This document shows positions 10,354-23,000 of a stretch of DNA of 64,000 nt, one piece after another; within the stretch, counting starts at the first letter, position 1; each line of letters starts with the position of its first letter. Source of the stretch: Nothophaeocryptopus gaeumannii (taxonomy: Eukaryota > Ascomycota > Dothideomycetes > Mycosphaerellales > Mycosphaerellaceae). A program made the position numbers and the translations under genes. The stretch covers positions 186,001 to 250,000 of the forward strand of contig JASISA010000002.1 of the NCBI GenBank assembly GCA_031771865.1. Reading direction: 5' to 3'. Under the pieces are notes generated by a model. It made no database searches. It worked only from the letters and a program-made list of their open reading frames with translations, and was not told the origin of the DNA.

Positions 10354-13300
10354 TTATCGCGACCAAAACGCGACCAAGTCGTCAAAATCCTCATCCTTGA
10401 GCTTATGTGCCGGCCTCATATCATCCACGAGCTGTCTTCGCAGCTCAGTCGCTTCCTGCTGGAGCTCACTACTGGTCATGCTGTTTCCTGCCATCGCCTG
10501 CTGCTTTGCCCTCAGCCAAGTGGTTCTGGCAATCTCCTGTCGGTACGAGTCCGGATCTTTACGCCAACTCTCCAAAGCTTGGTCGATGAGTTGACCGGCA
10601 GTGAAATAGTCCTCTTCGCGGAGATAATGCAATGCGAGACGATGGCGCACGTCTGCCGTGCGATGATGATACATTCCCAAGCTATCGGTGTACTGGTCGA
10701 GCGCCCGCTGGTGCCAAATCTTGCTCTGTTTACGGCGACCCTGGTCCCATCGCACGTTACCAATGGCATGGAAAAAGCGCCCTGTACGGAAGGAATCCAG
10801 ATCTTTGAAACCGAACGCAACTTCTCGTGCAAGTCGGCCCTCTTCAAGTAGCGTGGATGCTACCTCGTACTCGCCTGTGAGCCATTTGGCAAGGGCAAGG
10901 TTCACAATGGGCAGCGAGTCAAGACAACGCTCGTCCGATCGAACTTTGCTGTACAAATCGATGGACGTTCGAAAGTTCTCGATTGCGTCGTCGTACTTGC
11001 GATCCATCATGAGCGCAGTACCGTACTGATTATAAGCCGCTGCGGTGCGTTTGTTTGGCTCAGCGTCGTTATTATCAGCCTCGCGTCTTGCCGTGAGGTA
11101 CATAGTGTTGTATTTCAGACACTGCTCAGGATGATTAGTCTCGTTGGCCCAGGCGCCCAAGGCATGATATATGTCGCTTTGAAGGTCGAAGTTATCCTGC
11201 TTCGGCAGCTGGTTGCTGATTGTGAGAGCCAAGTCCAGCATGTTTTTCACTCCTGAATTATTGCCCAGATTCGTCTGTAGTGTCGCCGCTTCAGACAAGA
11301 GATATGCAAATGAAAGCGAAGGCTGGATTTGGCGCTGAGTTGCAGCATCCGTTCGGTTTGTGCGCGCGTAGATATCTTGAAGGCGCAGTACATGATGCAG
11401 GAAGTTTTCGCCAGGTCTCCAGAGTTGAAGATTGACTTGTTCCCCAGGGGGCCTCCATGCTCGGTGGACGAGTCTTGCTGCTGATTGAAAGGCGGCATTG
11501 AGGTCCGGATCCTGGCATTGGCGCTGTACAGTATCTTGGACAACTCCGTGTATCCATATTTCTTGTTTCTCCAGATTGCGTTGCACAAGAGAAGTCCTTA
11601 CGAGCTCAGCGCGTGCATCCGCGAAGTGTAGAGGATCGACTGGAAAGTTGGGTAGTGACAGAGTCTCAGAAACTCGGACGACCAGTGATTCCTGGATGCG
11701 GCCACCGTCGAGCATCGCACAGATCTGCAGTAGTGCAGTCGCGTGGCCGCTCAATCTAGCTAACCGAATAGCTGAGGCCATCTTGCCGTGACCGCCATGC
11801 TCGGCGTGGACATCATGGTCGCTATGCCCATGAATATCGTTGAATTCTCGAAGGCTCACATTGTATTTCTTGCGAATCATCCGAGCCAGTTGGCTGATCA
11901 CGAGAGGCCACCCATCGCAGCCAAATCGGTGAACAATGTCTTTCGCAGCAGAAGCTTCGTCTTCGGATCGATCCTTAGCGGCCAAGGATACCAGAAGAGC
12001 TGCTGCTTCCTCATCGCTGAAGAAACCCAGCTCGATGGAGGAGACTAGATCTTTTGAGCACGCCAAATCACTTGCAAGATCTGGGTCCTGTGTCGTTATT
12101 AAGATAGACCCGCATCCAAAGACAGAGCTGAATTGATTCAACTCGTGCAAAGTCTCAGAGCCGTCCATGCCATCAACCACCATCAACCAGCGTGCCTTCT
12201 CATCATCTAGAACACCTTGCTTGACGTTCTTGATTGGGTTTGAAAGCCAAAGCTTGGGCACAGTCAGCTTAATATCTCACGAACTGTTGTTGGACACAGG
12301 GGCGGTCACATGCCTTTGCGACTTCTCTGCTCTTATGAGCATCTCTCGCTTGCTCTTCTGTTTGAAGTCTCAGTTGTGTTGCTATAATCGCCAAGTCATG
12401 TCGCATTTTGGCTGCATTGTCTGCTTCGATCCAGAAAATTGCGTCGAAGTCATTTGCGCGCCGGTAGACGAGCTCGAGCGCAACGTCGGATTTGCCAACC
12501 CCTCCCAGGCCATGAAGCACAGCCACACGCTGCTGAGAAAGCAGTCTCGCTTCAAGCTGGTCGAGGATGCTCTTCCGGCCATGGAAATCTTTGTTGCGCT
12601 TGCGGGCAATGTTCAAGCCAAAACATGGGAGTGCGGGATCCAAGTGCGCCTTCGAGAGCTCCAAGATCAGGTCTTGGTCCGCTTCTCTTGCGTAGGCAGC
12701 GTATGCCTCGATATCGTTGACTGTGGCCGGTATTAGCCATTGGAATTGCCGCTATTTCAGCTCGTACAAACCGTCTACAGGAGCGTCAGAGCCAGCACGG
12801 TCGATGAGCTGTCGAATTGAATGCAAAGCTTGCTTGTCCACATGGGCAGGTGGATTCTCGTCCTTGATAGACGGCAGATCTTGATGCGTGGTAGCGATTC
12901 CGATGATAGTCTCGGGAAGACATGACTCCAGAGTCGCCAGCATCTTATCAACGATCTGCGTAAGATTCAGTAAATCAGTAGCCTTCGCATAGTTTCCTCG
13001 GGATGATACGTACGATAGCTTGTTGAGTTCTGAACAGACGCCGGAACTTGGTTGGCTTAGTCTCGTGAATCGAGATTATGTTTAGGCCAACAGCGGTGTC
13101 TTCAAATTTCCGACATAGGTTCATCAAATCATGACCACGATCCAGTGTGTGATTGCGCCGGCTAAAGCCACCTTGCTGTAGAATGTTGACGGACTTTTCG
13201 TACAGTAATTGTCTCCGGTTCGAGATCGTGCAGTGTGGCGTGCCCATAAAGACAACACCATAAATCGCATCAGTCAGAAGCTTATACTTGTACTTTTGAG

Positions 13301-15524
13301 CATGCATCAGCACCAGGCTGTGTTTCAAGATCAATCCACCAAGACTGTGAGCCAGTACGATAATGGGTTTCGCGGCAAACTATAAGTTGTCAGTAAAGTC
13401 TGCTGCAACCCAATGTCCTGATCAAACTTGGCCCAGGAGATTTACCGCTGTTGAAAGGCACAGAGCGAGGAGCGAGTTTGCAAGAGTAGCCCCAAGATCA
13501 AAGAGCTCGCGCCATGTGAAGTTGTCGCTGAGAGAGTCCCATTGCTCAAAGGCATATACCCAGACTTTGCTTGAGAGCAAATTCTGGCTCTCTGGGTCAC
13601 ACAGAAACCACTCAGATCCAGGTTTGAGCCAGGGCACGGTCACCAAAACAGTTCTGTTCACACGTTAGCAAGGTAGTCTCATTACGAGGGAAGACTACTC
13701 ACATGACGTCCGCTTGGTTAAAGGACGACGTCGACTTGAGTAATGTCAACCCCTCAACAGCTGGATGCCGTATCGACCTGACGGGCTCGGGCTCGATATG
13801 CACTACGGAGCCTTCGCAGCTCTGTGAACCAGCTGAGGCTAAATCCATGACGTCTCGCCGTCGTGTAATGGCAGTGCTGACTGCTAGCACCTCGTTGCTG
13901 CCCAGAACAGAATCTCTGCCACGTTGTGACGAACCCGCGGACGAACTTACATCGGCCGGATCTGCTGTTCCGACATCGAGAGGGACATCAAGCTCAAGCA
14001 GGTCGTCGTTGAGAGCCTGGATCTCTTCTGGAGAAGTGATCACCAGTAGCGCCAGCTGTTGCAAGTGCTCGGCCACATGCTTTTTGTATTTGTGAATTGA
14101 GACCGAGACCATTTGGGAATCTCCGCTCGTACTTGAAGCGGACCGAATCTTCTGTTCCCAGTCGCAAAATCGGCATGAGCTCGCAGGGATCTCGTTCCAG
14201 ATTCTCGCAGAAGTACGCAACAGGGCTTTGATCTGTTCGGAAGACGTCAAGCTGGTATGCTGACCCTTTAAGTGTTCCTCGAAGCTGTGTTTGCTTGCGT
14301 CACGGTGATTTGGGCAGAAAGGACATTGCCAAGAGACCATGTGCTCCATAGTCTCGTGCTGGATCCACAAGCGCGGGCTTTCGAACATGATCTCCTGCGA
14401 ATTGCAGTCCTCATGTGAGCAAACGTACGCTTTGAGATCGGCGTAGACGTGTTGATGCCATCGTCTGTCCCCCTTGATGGTCTGCTCGCGCCTGCAATGA
14501 GGGCATGCAAAGGAGGCATAACCTTTACTGATGTCGTCCAGGCATTTGGGTCGGAGTCTGCCCTCTTTACCCTCGTAGATGCTGGCATCCGAAAAGAACG
14601 AGGATGCTGATTGTGCTTCCGTCGACTCCTGTATAGCCGCGACATCTATGACTTTCGCTGGGAGCGACGACACTGTTGTGAACTGCACAGAGCGCTCGGA
14701 TTTGGACATCACGCTCCCATCAGCTGTTGGGCATGCCTGCTGTGTCTCTTCGCCAGTCGTTGGCCGTGACACATGATTGCTTGGCTTTGCGTTGCCGTCG
14801 AACTTCGTGCGTTCCTGATGCTCTTCGACGTACTTCAAGAATCTTCGGCGTGCATTGTTCGCCTTTCCCAATCTTTCCCGGAGCCATGTGAGCTCAGGCG
14901 CCTTCAGCCAGGGTAAGAACTCTCCAATCAGCTCTATGTCGCGCTCTTCATCTACTATCTGATCTCGCCGCACGCGAGACTGCGCAATCTTCCAGGGATC
15001 GCGCTCACGCTCGGCATATTTTCTCACGACGCTGGAGAGGAATAACAGGCTCGAGACGCTCTCGGCCACGCGATCGCAAAGCTCGTGGACTTCTGATACT
15101 GGGTCACCATCCGGCGCTCCGTCAAAACTGGGCACTCGTGGCTTTTGCTGGTTTGTAGACGGATTCTCGAGGATTGCCGAGACTATGGCTGCTTGTCAGT
15201 CCTTTGAATTCCAAGCTCAGTGATACCGAATATACTTCTTTGCAGCTCAATCTCCAAGAACTCCAGGTACTCTGTGAAAGCCCCTTCTATCGCAGGCTGG
15301 GCTCGCAGTCTGTGCGCAAGGGAGGTGGGGAACTTGGCATCCTGGAGAGCCCCGATGTTCCATGCCCATACTTTGAACCGTCCGCGCGACTCGTCCAAAA
15401 GGCCATCAAGACCTTGAAAACTGTTTACTTCTCTTGCCTGCCTGAAGAGCTCTTCCAGTAGATGCAGACAACGATTGCTTCTGGTCGCTATCGTTGATTG
15501 CGACGGCCCTTTGTCCAAAGCCAT
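10354..15524 (-). CDS. NLR-like protein: C2H2-like cluster, alpha/beta hydrolase, NB-ARC, TPR
   Basis: Fungal NOD-like receptor of about 1613 aa in seven exons: 15524..15227, 15182..13703, 13653..13446, 13379..13014, 12955..12772, 12720..12314 and 12252..10354. Every junction keeps frame. The order is: helical N-terminus (1-215; WAWNIGALQ signature), C2H2-like zinc cluster resembling fungal acuF-type proteins (about 326-472; CPHC, CPFC, CRFC pairs with His), SesB-like alpha/beta hydrolase (about 590-780; nucleophile elbow AHSLGG, S674), NB-ARC (P-loop GLGGVGKS 916-923; Walker B WLMVVDGMD 1003-1011), and TPR repeats to the end. NLRs of this class sense non-self and trigger cell death; the ligand here is unknown. 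It is divergent from the HeLo-like gene at 15825. Main doubts are the start, the 44-bp first intron and the GC donor of the last intron. Two separate genes split near 13.7 kb is the alternative, but no ATG supports it. Confidence 0.82.
12253..12313 (-). other. Probable GC-AG intron in the NLR gene
   Basis: The exon ends AAG and the intron begins GCATGT, with a GCTGAC branch point and CCCAAG acceptor 61 bases on. This junction gives SREVAKLWLSNP, the expected NB-ARC linker. The GT donors available are worse: one leaves a 28-bp intron, another (GTCGCA) removes the conserved VAK. Confidence 0.6.
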
Positions 15525-15824
15525 GATGCCTCTGTCGACATAAGCCGATTTGCGTGAGACTGGTCGTGGGAGCGACGTTCGATGATAATGGCACTGGGGG
15601 CAAGACTGTCGGGCGGCATCGCATTCATGAGGCTGCCCTGCCCTTCGCCCATAGACATGCACCATCCCGCGTGATGGCCTCGGGGCGTAATGCGTTGGCA
15701 AGAAGGCAACCGGGCGGCCTCATCGCAAGCTTGCGAGCTCAGGATAGCTACCCATAGTTGAGGCCTGCCCGGCTTCTCCATACTGCCTAGACAACATTTG
15801 CAAAGCAAGCAATCAATATCAAAA
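15525..15824. promoter_or_regulatory. Shared bidirectional promoter of the NLR and HeLo-like genes
   Basis: Only 300 bp separate the two divergent ATGs, so both core promoters and both 5' UTRs must fit here. I see no specific operator. The role is inferred from position. Confidence 0.5.
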
Positions 15825-17642
15825 ATGAGCGGACTCGAGATTCCAGGTCTTGTTATTGGCATAGTCCCCATATTCGCGGCGATCCTAGATGGATGGGGAG
15901 AGCTCGCTCACATCAGTCGTCAATACAGCGGATACGAGAGAGAGTTCAAAAGAGTCAAGCTGCGAGTCGACTTGATGAAACTCAGGTTCTTGGGCCTACA
16001 AGAACGAATTTTCGAAGCCTTTTTCGACAGCGACGAGGAGCGGGAGCTGTTTATCAACGACCAACGACGAGACAGCTGGAACGATTTGGCTTCAAAGATG
16101 CAAGAACAGGCTCCTGACAGCGTGTGGAAGGTCTGCCTAAGGACTTTGCAGGAGCTAAAGAACATGTTGCAGGAGCTCGCGAATTGCTCGTGTTTCGGAA
16201 AGAGCAGTGATCTGGACGACTACACATCATCCATTTCGAGGACCGGCCGACTGGCGTTCACGTTCGGTACAGATCGTCGCGACCAGCTGCTAGAGGATAT
16301 CGATCGTCTGATCAACGGCCTGACAGCCCTGATACCTGGGTCTACTCATGACACGCCAATCCTGCAGACAGCTCGCAAGACTGGGGCTCGAACATCAAAC
16401 AAGCTGCGCCTGCTCAGACGAGCCCACACGCTGCACGCCTTTTTTGCTGGAGCATGGCAATGTACCTGTCGTGCCTCTCATTCTGTGGATCTGGTGTTGA
16501 GCCAGCTTCTTGCGGAGAAGCAGCCGCACTTCGTGTTTTACTTTGATCGCGCTCAATCAACCCAGCACGGTCCTGGGCCGTGGAGGTCTTTGGCGGCGAA
16601 AGCGCTTGCAGCACCTCTCACTTATAAAGTACCGGGTCTGCACGACGAATTGGTGCTTCCTGTACAGAAACCTGTGCACCAGCTTAAGCGCAAATCCATT
16701 CTCAAGATCAGGCGAATGTTAGCCGCTGTGAGGCAGAATGACAATGGTGAAAACACAATCACTCCGTAAGTGGATCACCTCCCAGTTTCCCGTTTGTATC
16801 TACACGCAGACTCACGTATTCGCAGTGCGCGAACGAAAAGCGTGACGTTCGAAAGCCAAAGCACTCTTGTTCCCTCATTGTCCACGAGCTCTGACCCCTG
16901 CAAAACGCCGTCGAGCAATACTGCTGTTTCAGCAAATTTTACACGAGATCTCTGCGGATCTATCACCTACGCATCCATGGAAGAGTGTGTTGGCAAATTC
17001 GCTGAGCCTGCCCCGAGCGATATCTCCATGCATGACGCCTTCTTCGAGCTGCATTCACTGAAAGCTTCCGACTTTCCATGCCCGTCAGATACAAGGTCTT
17101 TAGCGGAGGTACTACGACCTGGCTATCCAACACCACCTAGCCTTGGGCAAAGGCTGCAGATTGCGTCGAACCTGACACATTGTCACCTGCCAGAGCATTC
17201 GCACTCCTGGTTGAATGGCGAATGGACCAAGACTGATATCGTCTTTCCTTACAAACACGGCAGAGTCGAGTTTGCCCAGCCATTTTTGCGAAGGAGTCGT
17301 CCGCCATCTCAGGTCAATATGGCTCAGTCAGAACTCTCCTTCGTACCGCTTGGCATACTATTACTCGAGCTCTGCTTTGGGGAACTCTTGGAATTCTGTG
17401 ACATTAGGAAAGAGTATCATGATCCTCCTGGAAGCAACAAGGCCGCGCTTGATCTAGCGGCTGCGAAGCAGTGGTCAGAAGCAGTGGAAGACAAAATCGG
17501 TGGGCACTACTTATCGGCAGTGGCATGGTGTCTGGAGAGTCCCATCGTCGCAAGTCAGAGCAAAGACATCGGTAGAGCATTTCATCGGGAAGTTGTAGAG
17601 CACGTACAGGCGACCCATGAGTACTGGGGCTACAAGCCGTGA
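15825..17642 (+). CDS. HeLo-like / DUF7580-type fungal protein
   Basis: This is a 585-aa protein in two exons, 15825..16765 and 16826..17642, with a 60-bp GTAAGT-AG intron. The N-terminus (MSGLEIPGLVIGIVPIF) followed by long amphipathic helices matches the start of HeLo/Het-s-like regions in fungal cell-death and incompatibility proteins. The C-terminal half carries the SELSFVPLGILLLELCFGE segment seen in proteins annotated as DUF7580, which resemble a degenerate kinase C-lobe. The ATG has an A-rich AAAAATG context; the frame also opens at a non-ATG codon further up, which I discount. It is transcribed away from the NLR gene across a 300-bp gap, which suggests joint regulation. Function as an effector or partner of the NLR is inference only. 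Confidence 0.8.
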
Positions 17643-17861
17643 GACGTGGCTTTGCAACAAGGGAGATTGAAATGATAGCATTCTGATTTCTGTATAGTAC
17701 ATATGATACACATATTGGCAAAGAACTTTCGCGGGCAAAACGATGGTTCTATCTCTAGCAGTGCCTTCCACGCCTAGACTTTCCGAAAGCTTGCGCCGTC
17801 CCGAATAGTTTCTGAAAGCTCAACTGCGGCGCGAATGCAGAAAATAAAAGGGAGGAATGGC

Positions 17862-20098
17862 TCAAGCGAATGTTTTGGGGCCAGTGTCGACTTTGGTGGG
17901 GCGCTTCGTACAAGCAAGCAGGATCTCAGCAGCCTCGATTAAAGCAATTTCAGCACCTGGTCTGTTGGCAACAGGTTGTCCAGGAGGACAAGTTGGAGCC
18001 CCCATGAGCGATATGCCTACAGGAAGTAGGATTTTGCTTTTTGTAAACTCGGATACATAAGGAAGCTGGCCAACTGCAACACCGTGTCAGTAGCTTTCAT
18101 TGGACCGTTTTGGAAAGACTCACTGGGCAGAGTAATCTCGGGTGCTCCCAGTATAGGAGCTAAGAGCAGCGGATCCCATGCCTCTTGGACGAAGGGTTGG
18201 CTAAGCCGAGTCAGCAGGATCCTAAAAGTTCGCCTCGGAACCTTACCTCGGAGGTGAATCTCTATCGTTCTTCCCTGCTCGAGCGACGGGCAATAAGACT
18301 ACTGCGTCTCGATTTCCTTTGAAGAGCAACTGATCCAGCCATGCTCCAAACACATTCCAGCGATCGACAGCCTCATTGCGCTGTTGCGAAAGTATATGAT
18401 CACCTTCAGCCTTCTCCCACCTGAATGCAGTCACTTTGTTCACGGCGGGTCGATGATTGTTTTTTTCCTCGTAAGCCGACCTGAAGCTATCGCTGGCGTG
18501 ATAGAAGTCGAAGAAGAACGCAGTCTTCCCAACGTCTTTCAGGAACCTATACATATCGCGCTCGCCTTTTGCGCCTGTGGGTGGATTGCGTCGCCAGCTT
18601 TGGCGGATGTTGACTCTTCTGTACACCTCAACGGAGCTACAAGCCTCAGCGTCTGATAGGAAAGAGTCCACCAAGGCTCCCTGATCGGGTGTGTCGTTCA
18701 TTGGATGGTCGATATTGTCGTTTGTGGGATAGTCCTCGAGTACTATAACTTCAAGGTACTCTCGCTTGATTCGAGGCTGCCGCTTGATCAAGTCAGGACT
18801 CAGCCACTCTTGAACGAATTGAGATAGAATCTGTATGTCTCTGCAAAAGATCGCAGGCGCGTCGAACATACTATGCTTGTTAGTCTATTGCTGAGTGGCG
18901 GTAAGGAACACTTACGGGAAACACGGCATCATGCCGTGCAAATATTCCTTTCGATATGAAAGGCGAAGGCTGTAGCATCCATTGTAAAACGCCGGTCTCC
19001 TACCACTTCCAGTCGCTGTCTCGATCAGCATGAAGTCGATCATTGGACGGACGTGACTTACAATCTGTGCCAATCGCGAAGTCGAGCCACGGATACGAAG
19101 CTATGGCTGCTGCACAGCCGCTACTTGAGCCAGCAGGAGATTGATAGCCATCACCTCTAGGATTGAAAGGGACTTCGAAATCTAGGGACTCTCCAGGCTC
19201 CTCGCGCGATATCATAGAGCTCAACTTTGCCGTTCCCACAATGTGAGCTCCTCTGTCGATCAGCCGTTGTATCAAGGGTGATGTCTGCATTGCAGGCTTA
19301 GACATTTCGTAATACGCTCGATTGCAGGCACTCATCCGGAGCCCTTGCATGTCGAAGCAATCTTTGACTAGAATGCGTCTCCCAGCGACAGCGTTCATGG
19401 TACCTCCAGAACTTCGCATATGTTTGCGTGTCGGCACTGCCACGCTCAGAGTGCGAGGCAACGTTCCAGTGATACCGAGCTTTTGAAAATCGCTGCAGAA
19501 GATCAGAGGTGCTCCACAAAGAGTGGAGAGTTGGTACCACGATGGCGATGACTTACCAGGTTGGACCACTCAATGGTAATAAGCTCTCCAGAAAGGCGCT
19601 CGAGGTGTCATCGTACAGTCGACAGACCGGATGCAGTCTGTTGTTGCTCCAGAGGTGCGGACCGCTTGCAAGCGTCTCCGTTATAACGCAAGGATTGACC
19701 ATTTGTGGCGTGGCTACAACCCTGGCGCAAATGCCATTCAGGTACTCCAAGAGGGTTGAATTCAATTCTACATCTTTGTCGGCACTGGAATGAAGATATA
19801 CTCTTTGTCGAAATGCAATGCACATCACATCGTCATCGAGCGGTAGTAGCCAGGGCTCGACATCTTCCCGCGTCCATGGTCCGGACTTAGGAAGCGAGAC
19901 AACTGTTAGCGGAAACGGACGCTCGTTGGATCTCAGCGGAAGATACTACACAATGTTAGCAAACAATGATAAGAGGGCTAGTTTCCAGAAGCCTCAACTT
20001 ACCAGCTGTGTAGGGAGAGCTATGTATCTCACGTCTTGCAGCGAGAATAGCAGAGGAGATTCCTCTATCTCGAGCTCGAATGTGCTTTGCGGTGGCAT
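17862..20098 (-). CDS. Amidase-signature protein with Arp1-type N-terminal domain
   Basis: A 642-aa protein in seven exons: 20098..20003, 19945..19557, 19492..19062, 19015..18916, 18870..18247, 18200..18124 and 18073..17862. Introns are 45-64 bp with clear branch points. The first about 160 residues match the domain that fungal databases call scytalone dehydratase-like Arp1 N-terminal; the rest is an amidase-signature hydrolase. Catalytic residues are present: Lys in GRRILVKD, the cis-Ser in SPAGSSSGCAAAIA, and the nucleophile Ser in GTDSTGSGRRPA. The C-terminus (ITLPIGQLPYVS, LPVGISLMGAP) is typical. It probably cleaves a small amide; the substrate is unknown. The open frame continues upstream to 20809 without an ATG, so an added exon is possible. 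No signal peptide is visible. Confidence 0.87.
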
Positions 20099-23000
20099 GT
20101 CCTGGTCACAAGGCTCAAAGGCTTTCCCATCGTCAACTCGAGATTCTTTACATGGCTTTGTGCCGAACATGAAGCCAACGACTAATTGTGCCTTCAGCCA
20201 AGTGACACTCCATGGCCAATGTTTGCTCGCACAGTTTTGCGATTCTTCTAAGATCTGTGATGGAACGAGGTGCCAATCGCTTTCGTCGTCTTCTACCTTT
20301 TTCAGATCGATGAGACCTGCGTTGACGCCATCGAGATCTATGCCTCCTCCAAAAGTGCTCTCGTTAATAAGGGTAGCCTGCTTGTCGGAGCCGATGTCGG
20401 TTTCGTAGCCAGAATCGGCTTTGCTGCTTTGTGGGCTTCTTTCACGCAAAGAGGAAACTTCGTAGACGCTGCAGGATGGCGCCGTGATGCTATGACGCCG
20501 ACAGACAAGTTTGACGCTGCTTGCTTCTGCATGTTCTTTGCTGCTTGGGTCGCGTCCAACCAACGTCTCGCCATGTGGAAAGCTGACGGTTAAGAAATCT
20601 GTGTGTGTGTTGCTCTGCGATGAGCGGCCAGAGGTGGCAAATGTGTAACGTCGTGTGAGCACGAAATGCTTCTGTTGCCCGTCCGGATGTTCCTGTGTTC
20701 TATGTTGGTCATCCCTTCCACAAGCTGAATTGTCTTTTGCGTTGAAGATGCAGATGAGCTGATGTACTACAGGACATGGCACGGCTGCTGCCAACCCTCG
20801 TGCGATCAAGAATGTGCAGGATTAGGAAGTGCAGTTGCCATTGACCGATGTAAGTACACGAGAGCCGTGTCTTGTGAGCACACACGATCGCACCCCGACA
20901 GAGTGGAACACCGATGCAGGGTCATGAAGGTGTCGGCCAACATGGCTGGTGAGATTGCGCTTCTGCCTCTGCATTCGATCCGCGCACATCTCAGAGTCTT
21001 TCAAGGAAGACAGGAGTAGGATATGCTCACCATCACAGAGTATGGTGCCAGACGACGCGCTCTAGAGCAGCGCTGGCGTGGCTTGTCAAGCCTACATGGC
21101 GCGAATCCTCATTGGCGTCGCAATTGATGACAAACTTTGCGCGGAGGTGTGTGGTGAGAGGATCTAGTAAAGTTGATTGGAAGTCAGCTGGCGAGGACAA
21201 GTGTTTTCGGGTCCTAGTGCGGCTCCCTGAGATGTGTCGATGTGTTGATTCTAAACATTGGACAGACTAGCTTCTTGAGGCTAGCATCATCACGTGGAAA
21301 CTCAATTCCAAGACGAGAGACTACCACAGGTAACTGAGCCTTTGTTGTTGTCCATGGTTACCACCGTTATATTCATTAGCTGTCTTTGATGTTTGCTGTG
21401 CTATTGGCAGAAACGCGCGTTCTTGCTCTCAAGATCCCCAAGCCGGACCACGCATGACTACGATAAGTCAAGACTCGTTTGGGTATGCTTCAATAGTCTC
21501 GTCATGACCAGAACAGGGCGGGGCAGATCTGGACAGTGAAATTCGGACATAAAAACTCGTAATGTCTCTCTTAGCACGCATGTATCTCATAAACCCTGCG
21601 AAGGTGGTAGAATAGAGAGCAGCCTCAATCAAGAGAAAGTCTAGGTATCGGCTACCTAGATGCAATCTTTCTCAGACAGGCGGTATTGGTTCAGGTGATA
21701 GTATGCCGAGCACTCGTAAGATGATACAGTATCGGCAGGATAGTGACTTAGTCTTGAGTAAGTCACGAGCTCTCTCAGACCGGGAAGTTTAAAGAGAGGA
21801 CAAATTCTCTCAATCGAGAGTCTTGACTGCGTAAGTCGACTGCTCGAATTGATACTGGCTGTAGATTTTGTCCAGCGAGCTCACCTGCTGGGCAACAATC
21901 GAGATAGTTCGGAACGGCAAGCATCGACAGTCATGCCGCTCTCTGTCATCCTTGCCCAGCCCATGGGATGAATCGAGAGAACGGTGGCAGAGAGAGCGGA
22001 AGGCATTGACCGGAAAGATGCACCCCATCTCAAATGTTGCGGAAATAAGACTAGACAGTCTCTTCGCACAGGTGTCATATGGTGCCAGTGTATCTCCGTT
22101 CATAGTACCATCGCTGTGGGGCCGCAAACATAACTCCTAGCGTGTAGAGAGAGAGGGTTCTGCGGAAATGCTCCTGGTCATTCTTCGAGGCTCATTGTCC
22201 TTTCCAAATCTGTGTTCCAATAGCAGTGGCCGTATCCAGTGTAAGCTGCCCACTGGTCCGACCCAAGTTGATGCCTGTCATGGCCGAAGGAAGAATCTCT
22301 CCGACCACAGCTATATTGGCATGCCGTTGGCGTTGTATGACCTAGAATGGTAGCGTCCGCCGGCGGGGCGTTAGATACCCGGAGTAGGTTTTGTGCTCTA
22401 TGCACATCACCTGTCAGTGGAAGGATGTTTGCATGTAGATTGAGACATGCGGGATCAGCTGCATGTATGATTGCGCGCGTTATGCTTGGCCTTATAGCAC
22501 ACTCTCTTATTGGACTGGCCGCTCTCCCGCCATACCACGCCTTCTTAAAAGCTCTTCATTCTTCCTCATCCGCGCATTGTCACCAATTCTGCTGGCTTGC
22601 ATCGTCATCATCGTCGCGGTACCGATTCGGACAAAGGATCGGACGCCGTCAGTCGCGCATGGCCGAGAGACTGACAGCTTTCACAATGTGAGCATCATAC
22701 TTCTCTGATATCGATGTCGACCAGGACCAGGTCCGCATCGTGAGGTGTTGTTGCACGCACCATCTCGGCACGCTCCGACAGGCCCTTCCTTGGCAGCCCA
22801 CAAGCTCCTGCCCAGAAGTTCCACCATCTGCGCTGCCTTCATTCGACACTTCCTTCAAAACATGACCACAATGCCTTCTGACGAGAGTTTCTTTGTCTCG
22901 CCTTGATGCCTTACATTCCCACCTGGCGGAACTAAAGTCGTCATCGCGGAGAGACCAGATCAGAAACACCAACATCCCACTCATCTACTCTGCCCAAGAT

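Noticed and set aside
12253..12280. 28-bp GTGAGA-AG intron in the NLR gene
   Set aside because: Too short to be spliced in fungi; the 61-bp GC-AG intron fits the protein family better.
18886..18990. Alternative amidase frame reading SKGIFARHDAVFP, which resembles the amidase FARD block
   Set aside because: The frame that reads NGCYSLRLS and MMPCFP joins correctly to both flanking exons and fits the family better; the other match is coincidental.
20099..20809. Long minus-strand open frame of 271 codons
   Set aside because: It begins at TTG, and its only ATG codons lie close to the amidase start. It shows no domain. Kept only as a possible upstream exon of the amidase.
22649..22984. Minus-strand frame containing DADLVLVDID, reminiscent of a response-regulator receiver
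   Set aside because: No phosphorylation-site context, no upstream beta-1/DD motif and no downstream Lys; the frame stops immediately after.
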